This document shows, piece after piece, positions 46,770-57,598 of a stretch of DNA of 64,000 nucleotides. Made by a program: the position numbers and the translations under genes. The DNA lies in the NCBI GenBank assembly GCA_037576215.1, contig JBANDB010000002.1:6510001-6574000 (forward strand), written 5' to 3'. Each line of letters opens with the position of its first letter. Position 1 is the stretch's first letter. This stretch comes from Armillaria gallica. Lineage: Eukaryota > Basidiomycota > Agaricomycetes > Agaricales > Physalacriaceae. A model generated the notes under the pieces. The model worked only from the letters and a program-made list of their open reading frames with translations. It searched no databases and was not told where the DNA came from.

Positions 46770-47065
46770 CGATCGCGCCATCGAGGCCATTCGATATCTC
46801 GGATGAGCTGTGAGATCTGATAGAGGAGGAATTGTATAAAAATGAGGACGAAGAGGTTCAGGAGTGCTAGTCGCAGGGTGGTCAAGTTAGTCGATGTTGC
46901 AGCCGTAGTCGGCGTAGCCGCAGTAGTCATAATGGTATCGGTCGTCATCGCCGGGTTCCAGTCACTCCTTTCATCTAGGAGCTCTTCTTCGTCTGACTCT
47001 TTTCTGTGGCTTTTGTCGTCCTCCTTGTTCCCTTTTTTGTTCTGGGTTCTTCTGTCGACAGACAT
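46766..47065 (-). CDS. gypsy-2 ORF1: small membrane-anchored protein
   Basis: An intact 99-residue frame directly after the PBS leader. It begins MSVDRRTQNKKGNKEDDKSH with a charged N-terminus, has a Thr/Ala-rich stretch, one predicted transmembrane helix (LALLNLFVLIFIQFLLYQI) and a short basic tail ending IEWPRWRDR. Its TGA stop overlaps the ATG of Gag as ATGA (46769-46766), which suggests translational coupling. I know no named family. It is not a standard gypsy domain. Confidence 0.65.
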   Translation of the reverse strand: MSVDRRTQNKKGNKEDDKSHRKESDEEELLDERSDWNPAMTTDTIMTTAATPTTAATSTNLTTLRLALLNLFVLIFIQFLLYQISQLIRDIEWPRWRDR

Positions 47066-47117
47066 ATTTCTCTGGCATAAGAAATCCCCTCAGTGATCGT
47101 CAGGGATTGTAGTAAGA

Positions 47118-47130
47118 AGCTTCAAGCTAA
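47118..47130 (-). other. gypsy-2 primer binding site, self-complementary type
   Basis: One base inside the 5' LTR, the minus strand reads TTAGCTTGAAGCT. It does not begin with TGG, so it is not a tRNA 3'-end match. It is the exact complement of AGCTTCAAGCTAA within the LTR (47300-47288 on minus), the predicted 5' end of the element's RNA. Confidence 0.75.
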
Positions 47131-47131
47131 C

Positions 47132-47477
47132 TGTTATGACCAGACTCGGGAATAACAGACAAGGCGTCTACCACTCACTATCTCTCACTTTGGATAGGGC
47201 GATAGAACCGTGACGTCTGCTACAGTGACTTGGATAACAAGTAAACTCTCGGCACGCGATAGAGTAAAGTCTGGGGTTGGATTAAACTTAGCTTGAAGCT
47301 GGGGTACATGGCTGAGAGCTGTGCTACTTATATATGCAATTAGTAATCTAAAAATGTGCATGCTTCAAAAGAAGTTTTGGGGTACATGGTTCATTCGTTG
47401 GGGTTTTCTGCCGAATTGCCGATTGGCTGAGGTGCCAGATAAGATAAGATAGTGAGGAAATCGGAAAAATCGTAACA
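47132..47477 (-). repeat. gypsy-2 5' LTR
   Basis: 346 bp with TGTTATG...GTAACA ends. It carries the predicted promoter, TATATAAG at 47334-47327 (minus), and a transcription start at about 47300. Confidence 0.95.
47327..47334 (-). promoter_or_regulatory. gypsy-2 LTR TATA box
   Basis: TATATAAG on the minus strand, 34 nt upstream of the sequence that pairs with the PBS. This is the normal TATA-to-start distance and supports placing the RNA 5' end there. Confidence 0.65.
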
Positions 47478-50400
47478 GGAAAGGTCAGGGGGAAAATACC
47501 ATCTTTGAAGCATGTCTGCAATGTTTCATCAGCATGCCCAAGTACAGGTGTGACAGCTGTCCATGAGGTCTTATGGTATGTGAAAGGTGCTGCCTATCCA
47601 ATCATGCAAGTTTGCCACTGCATGTTATCCAGGTGTGTTTACTTTTTTTGGTCACTCTCGCTGTACAGCTAACATAGAGCACAGAAATGGGAGGGGGAAC
47701 GATTTGTTAAAATGGTGATGCAGGACCTTGGACTTCAACTGCAGTTAGGTCATTTTGACGGTTCAAGCTGCATTAATCCTGAGTGGGCTGGATGAACTTT
47801 TGTGGTGATGGATACTGACAGACTCCATGAGGTTGATGTGAATTACTGCACCTGTGATCATTGAGGAGGGGGCAAATCGACGACAGCAGCTCCTCTGGTT
47901 TGGCTGGTATCCCATAAGCCTGCAACAACCCTGAACTTGCACCACCCTTACATTGCTGGATCAGTTCCATTCATTGACATTGGCCAGCAAGATATCAGGA
48001 TACAACTTCTATAAGTCTCTTGCTCATATGACAGATGCGACAGGACTGAAGGTGCCTAAGGTAAGGCACCAATGTACTCAGGATAGAATGTGAGCTAATG
48101 AAGTAGGATAGATGAAGCACAAATGTTTTCTGCGCATGGTTCATCAGTTCCAGCACCTCAAGATGATGATGCATGCAGGTAGAGAACAGGAGGAGAATGG
48201 AATGAAGAAAACTGGCAAAGGCAGACTTGCTCTTTGTTGCCCAGCATGCCCAATCCTGAGCATGAATGTGCCTAATGGTTGGATGGGTTGTATGCCAGAA
48301 AAAAGGTAATGATGTCTTCCTGCCCTCAATGCAAGTCTAATTCCTTGGCAGATATATCTATTGGGGATTGTTTGCTTTGGACGCCAACTTCTGGCTCAAA
48401 AATCTGCATCGATCGAATAGCAATGTGGACCCTGGGTTGCATACTGGCCTTGCCTATATGGTTAAGTATGTGCCGTACCTAGTGCATGTGAAGAAGTTTG
48501 CATCACAAAAAGATGTATGTAACAACTTTTGTTATGAGCTAAAGGCTGACAAGTCTTTGTAGATATCAACTTGCAGTGGGTTCAAAACGCTTGCCCATGT
48601 GGAGACTAAAGAGGAGGCCAGTCTGCATGCAAGCAGCATAGGGATGTGCATATGTGCATGCCATAAAATGATGTGTGCAATGGGAGTGAGAGACCTGCAA
48701 AAGGGGGAACGGTAAGCAAGAATCTGCCATCTATCTGGTTTCTGAGCAGATTCCAGATACGCAAATATGGACTACATTTTTTTGTCAGCAGTCTCACAAC
48801 TGCAATTGGGCGACTTGTTCCTTTCATATGATATCACTTGCCAATGGTGTATCAATTTCAATACCTGGATGAAGTCAGATTTACCTATGCATCTCTGACT
48901 GCAGGGAGGAGTCAGATTATCGGCTGGGGTCCCAAAATTGCATGCCAAGGCTCACAAGATGTCATGCCAGATAGAGCACACGATAGGAATCCAAGACAGG
49001 ACAGGAAGAACTGATGGCGAAGGCATAGAGCAAACCTGGGCTGTAGTGAACGTGCTTGCCACATCAATGAAAGAAATGGGTCCTGGATCTCAGCATGATA
49101 CTTTGGATGACCATTTCTCTTACCATAATTTTCTCAAGCTGATCAGTTTTGGTAAGAGTGATTGTCAGGATTGGTATTAGGTTATTAACATGACGACACA
49201 GAGCATTTACTACATAGAAAGTTAGCCAAAGCAGAAATACAAGTCGCAGCACATCAAAAGTATCACACCAATTTCACAAACACACTTCCAGACCTGTTCT
49301 ATGTGGTGGAATGGATGGAGCTGGTCTGTAATTGGGAACAGGACAGATCAAAGCTGACACCATATTTATCTACAGAAGAGTGTGAGTCTGCTTCCTGTGT
49401 TCATTAAGGAAGTACTGATTATGATGAGTCAGATATGACAAAAGCGGATCTCAAGCTCAAGCTCAAGGAAGATGAGCGAAAATCAAAGGAAAACGGTGAA
49501 CTTCCCATACACGAAATCAGTGTGACATCATGCTTGGCCCTGGGCCTACTGGTCAAGGAGTCACAGTACATACTACTGTGTGGTGCTCTTTCATTTATTG
49601 ACTCACCCTTCCTCAGATGACACCTTTCTGGGAAGACAATGGGTGAGGGCGAAATGACATGGGTGCAATCAGCAGATATCAAACAATAACAGTCGATGCT
49701 ACATAGACAAATGGAGCAGTACTGTGAGCTGCAGATGGTGTACATGCCCAGAGTTGCCCTACAGCATGAATGTGCAGTAGCCCAAGCAACCAAGGAGATC
49801 CAACCCAAGGATGAGAGACTGTGGTTTCCATCCAACCTCAGCCTCAGTGTTCAGAAAGTCTTGTGCCTCGCCGGCTTGCCAAAGAAGGAGGAATTGTTAC
49901 AAGAGGCTCAATGCTGGGATGCTTTGGCCTTGATATGATCATCACTTAGGGCTGAGGCTGCGGTGCTTAATTTTTGCAATAGGACAGTGTGAGGACAGAG
50001 CACATTGACGTGTGTTGCAGACATCATGGAGGGGTGGAAGGGGAAGCAGGATGCAGCCATTGCGAAGTACAGGAATGCTCGCAAGGTGCTATTGTTGCTG
50101 TGAGGGCCCAGTGATTGGACAGAGAAGCTCCAGGAGCTCAAAGATGCTAACATGTCCTCAATGTACAGTGCGGTATTGGATAGGAAGGAGGTTTGATCAG
50201 AAGCCATTGTCTCACAGTGCAAAAAGAAGCAGAAGATTCAGGTGGATAGCACCAAGGACATGCCAAAGGATGTCTCCTGGATATGGTTGTCTGAGGGCAG
50301 CCTGGCAAACTGTGACAAGAACTTGAGCATAGAAGGTCAGTTTAGTAATCTCTGCAGGGTTCTCTTCTAAAAGCTCTCACAGACATTCAGATCCACTGGA

Positions 50401-50968
50401 TCAGAAGCAGGGCATGGCTGAGGCATTGGGAAGAGGAGTGAGAGTTGCTTCATGAGGAGCAAAGGAGAATCCTTGTTACGCTGCAGCACTGAGCAGATTG
50501 GTGGGAGAGTCGCAAGAGTGGATGGTCAGGAATCGGGCACAATATTGCAGAGGGTATACAGGCATATGCACTGCAACAGGCAGATGCTCACCATCATCTT
50601 GCCCATAGTTTTTCTGCTACATGGCAAACAGATTTCATGCTGCCCCCCATTGACGATTATGAATCTGACAATGATGATGTACATTTGTAGAGCAATAAAA
50701 ATTTAATAGCTTTTTTTAGTTGCTTAGTCAGTCTGTTTTTGGGTGCTTGGGTAAGCCAGGGTGTCTTTTTGTATGACGCTGTGTGGAAATAAGCAAAAAA
50801 AGGAATTGTGTGAGTATTTGCCTTACAGGGCATGCTGATATCCATACTGATTAGCATCAGGGAGGGGGAAAAGATAGGCATACCAATTAGCATGGAATAT
50901 GCAATCTGGTCTGCATGCTGATTAGCATAGGCAAAGGGCATTCTGTACAGCATGGGGTGGATGTCAAG

Positions 50969-51871
50969 ATGAAAGCTGCAGAGGAAAGTATGGTTGTTGA
51001 CTTGGATAGCAATGAATCTGACAGTGTATGTAGCCTGAACTTAGTACTGACTGTATTGTTCAACTTGCTTTTGGTATTTCACAGATGAGCATCAATGAGG
51101 ATGCACCTGGTGAGTCTCCTGGCTATTATATAGAACCTGGCTCATCCTCAAATCTTTCTTTCTGTAGCTAAGGGAGCTACTCGAGGCTGGACTACTTGCA
51201 AACATCGTGGTCAGGTCTCTAAGTGTGCTGCTACTCATTCCCCTGCACCTGTCACAGTAAGCCTTCCTTTCTTATTTTCCAGGAAGTTGTGCTGAATACT
51301 TGGTAGCGGACTACTGATCCTGCACAATGTGATTCTTGTGGGAAGGAGTCTCATGGTCTTTCCTTATGTACTATAGTAATTGTACTTCCTTATTGCAATG
51401 TACCAGGGCTTACAAAAAGTGACCCTATGTATTGCAAGGCAATCGACATATTGGAGAAACAAGACAGGATCCTTGCAGAAAGAAGTAACAAGTGTATCTG
51501 TGCTGATATCACTCTTATGGCTCACAGTGAAGACCTTAGAGACAATCAACTCATGTCTTCTATTGCTGGTGAGTCTTCCAGGTGTCAGACCTTGTTCTGG
51601 GTTGCTGACTTCTGCTGGTACAGCCTGGGTGAATCAATTCCAACTTCAGTCAAAGTACAAGTCCATTCAGGATACCCTTAAACTTCTTTCTGTGAAGCAT
51701 GTTCAAGATGGAACTCTTGCAAGTTTCCAGCTTCATAAATGCCATCTTGATGCCAAGTTAGAGTTGCTCATTCACTGCCTGGAAGCTACTGTCATAGCTT
51801 ACAAGTTTTGTGATCAACAGCAGCTGAATCTATTTACGGCTGAGATAGACCGCCTCTGTCCTGATACATAG
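50969..51871 (+). pseudogene. Unrecognised gene, 3' fragment with Cys cluster
   Basis: Reads MKAAEESMVVDLDSNESDS, then short exons joined by GTATGT...CACAG and GTGAGT...TGTAG introns: MSINEDAP and KGATRGWTTCKHRGQVSK. Next come TTDPAQCDSCGKESHGLSLC and CKAIDILEKQDRILAERSNK, and a C-terminal helical LEATVIAYKFCDQQQLNLF ending at TAG 51869-51871. One TAG in place of a Gln or Trp codon interrupts it. It lies between the KDZ right end and the 3' end of gypsy-1 pol, antisense to pol. It may be the tail of the 29163 gene separated by the KDZ insertion. No family recognised. Confidence 0.45.
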
Positions 51872-52058
51872 GGTGAAATTAAACTCTAATTTCCACTTGC
51901 CTTCATACCATTCTTACTATATGCTTATCTTACTATATGCTTTTCTTTCTTAGTAGACACTATCTGGGCGATTTTAATCATGCTGTCGATAGCTTTTGAT
52001 CAAGTGCTTTTGCATTCTCAACTCATACATAGACTTATGAATATATGCTTAAACCATG

Positions 52059-55000
52059 TTATGCTCCCTTTACTTCAAGAAGGGGATCCAAAGACTCATA
52101 GTCATCATATTCTGGGTGAGAATAAGCGAAGTCATCTGGTACCCCCTCCACCAGTTCTGGAGAGTTCTCTAACTGGTCTAAACTTTCTTTTGACATATCT
52201 AGGAGAGCTTCAAGCTTCTCTGGTAGGTTGATCTTTTTCCTGGTCATGTAAGGAATGATCCAGAAAGCAGCCACCTTGAATCCCCAGGTGCTACCATTCA
52301 TTTCGGCTACAATGTACAATCCTCCTTTTGTGCATCTCACAACCATGACTGGTCCCAAATATCTGGGCCACATTTTTCCTCCAATGGCTTTCTCAATGGC
52401 AGTGTTTCATACCAATATGAGGCTGCCAGGTTTGAAGTTCAATTGCTTAATGGTTGCAGCATGCATGTGAGCATACTTCAATGTTTCTCAGATCTTTATC
52501 TTGTGTAACTTGCTGCATAACTGGGTGACATCTGATGAGTGTTTTGCTAAAGTGTGGGCCCAGTAACCAATCACTTCTTCAGTAGTGAGCATGCAACCAG
52601 GGTATTTTACTAACCAGGTCACTTCTACAATATCCAAAGGAAGTACCAGGTGTGCATCCATTACTGCAAAGAAGGGTGAACAACCCATTCTTCATCTAGT
52701 TGTTACTCTATCTGATCACATTATGTGTGGAAAATACAAAGCCTACTTAGAGGCAACACCATTGCATGCCTTATACAGCATCTGGCAAATGTCTAAGTGT
52801 GGTCTCTCGATTTTTCCATTTGCCTGGGAGTTGTAACCAGAGATTTGAATACCCTGGATGCCATAGGTGGCTTCCAGGTAGGCTATTGCTTTGAGGAAGG
52901 GAGGTCCATTGTCAGTTATGATCAATGACATGCATCCCCATTGACAGAACACTTCATGGAATAGCCAATCTCTGATAGCTTTTCCTGTCTCAGTTTTCAA
53001 CATTTTTCCTTCCATCCAACTGGTCAACACACACCTCTCATGGACAATGTACTGATATCCTGATGATACAGGCATGTGCATTGTATTTACATGGATTACT
53101 TGGAATATTGATGAAGTATGGGTTATCATGGGTGGGATCCAAACTTTTGACATTTGACATTTCTGGCAAATCTCACAAGTCTTCATGTACCAGGCTACAT
53201 CTCATTCTAACTTAGGCCACCAGAACCTTTGCTTAATCAGTTCTGTGGTTGCATAGACTCCTTGATGACCCAGGTAATTGTGGCTTGACTTCATGATATG
53301 TACCCATCTTGACTTCTCAATTACTAACTTGTGTTTGCCTTCCAAGCTCATGTGATATACTTGCCCATTTTCCTTAAAGAAGTGCATTGCAAATCTTACA
53401 AAGTTTCAGACTTGCACATCCGCCAGATTGGTCAGTTTCTCAAGTGGCTTGTCAAGCCAGGTTGATACCAGAGCTAGCCATTCATCCATTTCTTTGCCAA
53501 TCTTGCCTCTATGTTCCTTGGAATACTCTTCAGTCTCAGTGAATTCCTCTGCATCTGGTAGTATAGGTGTGCCATATAAAATGCTTACTACTTGTCCTCC
53601 ATTCTCAGCTAGGAAACTTTGATCTGTCTCAAGATCTACCAGTGCCCTGGTTATGGTAACATAACCATGCCGGGTATCAATCCTGTCAGAGAATTCTTCA
53701 AACTCCAATGGTACTGGTTCTTGACTAGCATCGTACTCTAGTGGATCATGCTCTACCTCCAGGTCTTTCTCAAGTCATCCATATTCATCATCTCCTAGTT
53801 AAAAATCCCTCCAGGAAAGTCCATCTGGTCCATGAGCTTTACTAGGTACATGCACTAACTTAAAATGAAACAGAAGTATAGCTTCTATCCATCTGTTTAT
53901 TGCTGCATTAGGCACACTATCCAGATTTCTCAACATGCCTAAAATGTACTTAGCATCAGTTTCTACTATCAAGTTCCTTGATCCTCACACCCAATTCTTG
54001 CAAGCTATTAGGGCAAGGTGCAGCCCGTACAATTCTCTCTTTGGTTGAGAGAAGTTTGCTTCACATTCATTTAAGATGATGGAGCTGAATCAACAGTAAT
54101 ACCTTGTCTTAGGATTCTCAGGGTCAGATTGACATATGTAGAATCCAACTGCTCACCAGGAAGTGTCTACACATAAGATGATTGGCCAATCATAATTTAC
54201 TGATCATAGTGCCAGGCTCTTGGCTAATGTATCTTTCAAGGCTTGCATTGACTCTTCTTGGTTTAGACCCCATTGGAACAGTACTTTCAATCTGGTAAGA
54301 TTAGTCAACGGCTCAGCGAGCTTGGAATAATCTTTGATAAACATGCAATATATCCCACACATTCCCAAGAAAGCTCGTACGTCTCCAAGTTCTTTACAGG
54401 GTCCCCAGTTGAGGATGACTTTCATGCATTCTGTTTCTGGTTTTCTTCCTTCATAGGTACAATGATGTCCTACTACAATAATTTCTGAGGCACAGAGAAC
54501 CACTTTTGGCCCAGAGAAGGTTCCTCCACTATACTTCATCCTTTGAATGATGCAGTTGAGAACTTGGAAATGCTCTCAAACAAATCTGTGGATTCCCTGG
54601 TTCTCAGGTATAGTTTTGTATCCTCCTCCTGGTAACTCGTACCTGGTCTCTGGTCCTCTTACTGGAACATCATCAATGTATAGCCTGGTAAAATGCAGAA
54701 TCTCATCTTACAAAATATAAGTTACATCATCGTGGAATATGGGTACTGAGTTGGTCCAGCCCATCGGCAAAGTAACCAGGTGCAGTGCTCCAAACAGCAT
54801 TTGGAAAGTGGTAAGGTCTCAGGATGATTCTGCTAAAGATCTTGCATCATATCCTACAAATAAATCCAGGATTCCCCCACAAGCTCTGCCTGTGAAATGA
54901 GCTGCTAATTCTTCCATTGCTGGGGGAAGGCCAGAATGTGCAATAGTAACTGCATTCAATGGTTCCAGGCTATGCACTAGCCACAAACTCTTCCCATCTT

Positions 55001-56767
55001 TCTTCAATACACAAAACCACTAAGAGTGGTATGATGAATTAGAAGGTTCATACACCCCCACATCTATCTTGGTTTTGATTATCTTGCATACATCCTGGTA
55101 TATCAGAGCTGGGATTGGAATATTCTTAAGTACCCAGAGCATATGTGGAATCACCAGGATGTCTACTGGCAGAAAGAAGTCTTTCTGGAAATGTCCTTGT
55201 TCCGAGTCATCCCAGGCAAACCCTTCATTCTGTAGCATCATAAAATGGTGCATCAACTTATGTTTCTTAGCCCATAAGAAATCTTCCCCATGTATCTCGT
55301 CAATCTTAAGCTTTCGCTCAAGAGAATACCTTCCAGTTGGTTCAAAATCTTCCAGATAAGGTGATAATTCAGGTATCCCTTCGAGCAGATCTCCTTTAAT
55401 ATCATGGACGATTCTAAAGTTGGAAGGCAGTGTTGTCAGCACTGGCTTGGTTTTCAAGGCCACCAGTTTATATTTCTTAGTTACAAGAACTGCCTCTTGT
55501 TGCCAGGTATCACTACCAACATTCAAGGGTGCATCATACAACTCTTCCAGGTTGAACTCAGTTTTACCTGGTTGCCTTCTCTGGTTTTCTCTTCGATTCA
55601 TTGCTTCAATGTCAAAGATAGGCAAGGTTTCCCTTACTTCTTGTACTAGGATGCCCGTTCTTCCACTTGACTTATTGCCAAGGTACTTCTGGGTGTAAAA
55701 CGTGCTGATAAGTGACCTGGCCAGCAGATCTTCTGTTACTTGCTGACTTGCACTGAGATAGAAATCTCTGATATTTATTCTGGTGAATGAGTCCTGTTTG
55801 CCTGGAGACCCAGCATAACTTTCAATAATGAAGTTACCCTCCTTATCCTGTGTGAGAATGACCACTAGCTCTCCTTGATCTGGGATCAGATCTTTGAGCT
55901 CTGAAAACCTGTTGCAGGCTCCCTTTGGAGTACTGCTGGAGCTTGTCCTCTTGGATAAGTATGTACCAGGGTCCGCTTCTTGGTATTGGGATCTGTAAGA
56001 ATCATTGTCTGGTCACCGTCTGATGAGTTCTTTACTTCACTTGAAGTTAAAGTACCAAATAGTCTTCCAAGCAACAAGTCATATGCCAGGTTGGCTAGTA
56101 TATGGACTTGCAGGTACATGGTGACTTCTCCAAATAAGAAAGCCACATTCTTCACTAATCCTAGTGACTTTTCAATGCCTCTATTTGCACTTTCCATCAA
56201 AATATAGATATCCAGGTCATATTCCCATCCCATCTGCTTAGCCAGGTTAGCTGAACATGATATGATTTGTGATCCAGAGTTGCAAAGACATTCTAACTTC
56301 TTTCTTCCTGAGACCAATGGGTAGACTGATCTTAAAGACTGTGACAACAACACAACCACTACTATCGTTCTGGGCTTCTTGCCTTCCAGAATAGATTCCA
56401 GATACTGGACTATGGGATCACTAATGATAGTTGACCCTTCCGGGACAAGACCTTGTCGCATTGTAGTTATGTAGAAGGTGCATTCAACTGATAAGTCTTC
56501 AATTCTGATACAGTCCTCTAGACCAGGTTCCAATATATTGGCAACCGATCCCAAAGTTACTCAAGGTTCTTCTGGTTCCTCATTGTCTTCAGCATCAGCA
56601 ACATCCTCCAGAAGTACTTTACTGGTAGAAATCCTCTTAGGCATGACATAGGTCTTTATCTTTTGCCTGGCACTGGGTGACAATGCCAACCAATGTTCAG
56701 CAGTAAGGGTAACGGGAGCCTTCATCATTTGGTCCCAGACTTCCTTCTCTAAGTTGCCTGATTGCAC
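52059..56767 (-). pseudogene. gypsy-1 pol, heavily decayed
   Basis: Protease region (56554-55886) contains LECLCNSGSQIISCSANLAK, where the active-site Asp is replaced by Asn. RT: IHGEDFLWAKKHKLMHHFM and an IPALIYQDVCKIIKTKI segment (55865-55020), the box LYIDDVPV near 54670, and ALKDTLAKSLAL at 54204. Integrase: HNYLGHQGVYATTELIKQRF (53250), CEICQKCQ, then HVNTMHMP where the first catalytic Asp is Asn, LIITDNGPPF (second Asp kept) and NGKIERPH (Glu kept). The C-terminal domain is RYLGPVMVVRCTKGGLYIV. Multiple stops and frame changes occur and no chromodomain was seen. Confidence 0.85.
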
Positions 56768-57598
56768 TTCTACTTTCTTTCTGTAAGCCAGTTCTTTCTT
56801 AACTTCACCTGGTAAGACAGAGAATTTCTCAACTCATCCCAGAGAGGGGAGTAATGTCACGTCAGGTACTGCAGCGTATGGATTTTCAGATTCAAGATAA
56901 CTATCTCATCATTATCACTACTATTACTAGAGGTATATTTGCTTTGCAATTTTGGGCATGATCACCAGTTCTCCACTTCTGCTTCTCACTTTTGGTTTTG
57001 GTTTACATCCTCTGGTGAAGAGTCACCCAGCCCAGTCACCACTGCAGCCTTTTTATGGTGCTCCTCTGCCTTCATTGAACATTTATGAAAATCCTGGGTA
57101 TCTTGCAAAGGTTCATTAGCCTGGCTAGCCTCTTGCTGTTGTTGGCCTCTGGTTTTCACAACAGATTCCCATTGTGGTCCTTTCAGATACTGATCAACTT
57201 TCTCCAGTGCCATGTGCAAGGTCTGTTGTATCAACTTCTCGAGCATGTTCTTCAAGTAGCTGATATCCTCTTTCTCTTCTGCTATTTGGTGAGACATAAT
57301 GTGCTGAGGCACCAGGCCCGACAATTGCAGGGCCACAATATAGGTCTGTCCAACAGTGTTAGATCCAGAAGCCTTGCATGTTTCATAATAATGCTGAATC
57401 CTTGCTCTTGGGCTCATCCTGGCAGGTTCTTTTGGTGGAGGATTACTGTCCCATAACCTATACATATTCTGAGTTTCTGGTACATGAACTAGTTCCCTGG
57501 TAGTAATCATCTCTAGCTTGTAGGGACAATCTACCTGGAAGTGTCCAGGCATCTCACAGAAATGACAGTTACTAGGTGTGTTGAAGAGACTCTGTGTG

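Larger units (their letters stand above)
39244..47477 (-). mobile_element. gypsy-2: full-length Ty3/gypsy chromovirus
   Basis: An 8.2-kb LTR retrotransposon on the minus strand, inserted in the KDZ transposase with a perfect 5-bp duplication ggaaa (39239-39243 and 47478-47482). Order in its own direction: 5' LTR, self-complementary PBS, small membrane ORF, Gag, linker ORF, protease-RT-RNase H-integrase-chromodomain, polypurine tract, 3' LTR. The two LTRs differ by about eight base changes, all transitions in the ones I checked, plus small indels, so insertion is relatively recent. Its reading frames are now broken. Confidence 0.95.
38986..50690 (+). pseudogene. KDZ transposase, split by gypsy-2
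   Basis: DNA transposase of the KDZ (Kyakuja-Dileera-Zisupton) class. The first part, 38986-39243, ends LGFHEEFLLELLRWK. The remainder resumes after the LTR at 47478 as GQGENTIFEACLQCF. It then reads KYRCDSC and CERCCLSNHASLPLH (zinc-binding N-terminal module), MVMQDLGLQLQLGHFDG, ALCCPACPILSMNVPNGW, and the catalytic motifs: LFALDANFWLKN (48365), FLSYDITCQW (48830) and RTDGEGIEQTW (49010). The block SMKEMGPGSQHDTLDDHF follows. All three acidic residues are present. TGA and TAG stops and frame changes (for example after RCDSCP and after PEWAG) kill the gene. It ends SDNDDVHL with TAG at 50688, followed by AATAAAAA. Confidence 0.85.
29880..50960 (+). mobile_element. KDZ-type DNA transposon, interrupted
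   Basis: A composite of a KDZ transposase gene on + (38986-50690) and two companion genes on - (30674-32935 and 33773-38504) sharing a divergent promoter region at 38505-38985. It is broken by a solo LTR (34256-35919) and by the gypsy-2 element (39244-47477). The outer borders are inferred from where flanking unrelated genes lose sense. Terminal inverted repeats were not identified with certainty, though CCATGCTG near 29885 and CAGCATGG near 50950 are candidates. Confidence 0.6.
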
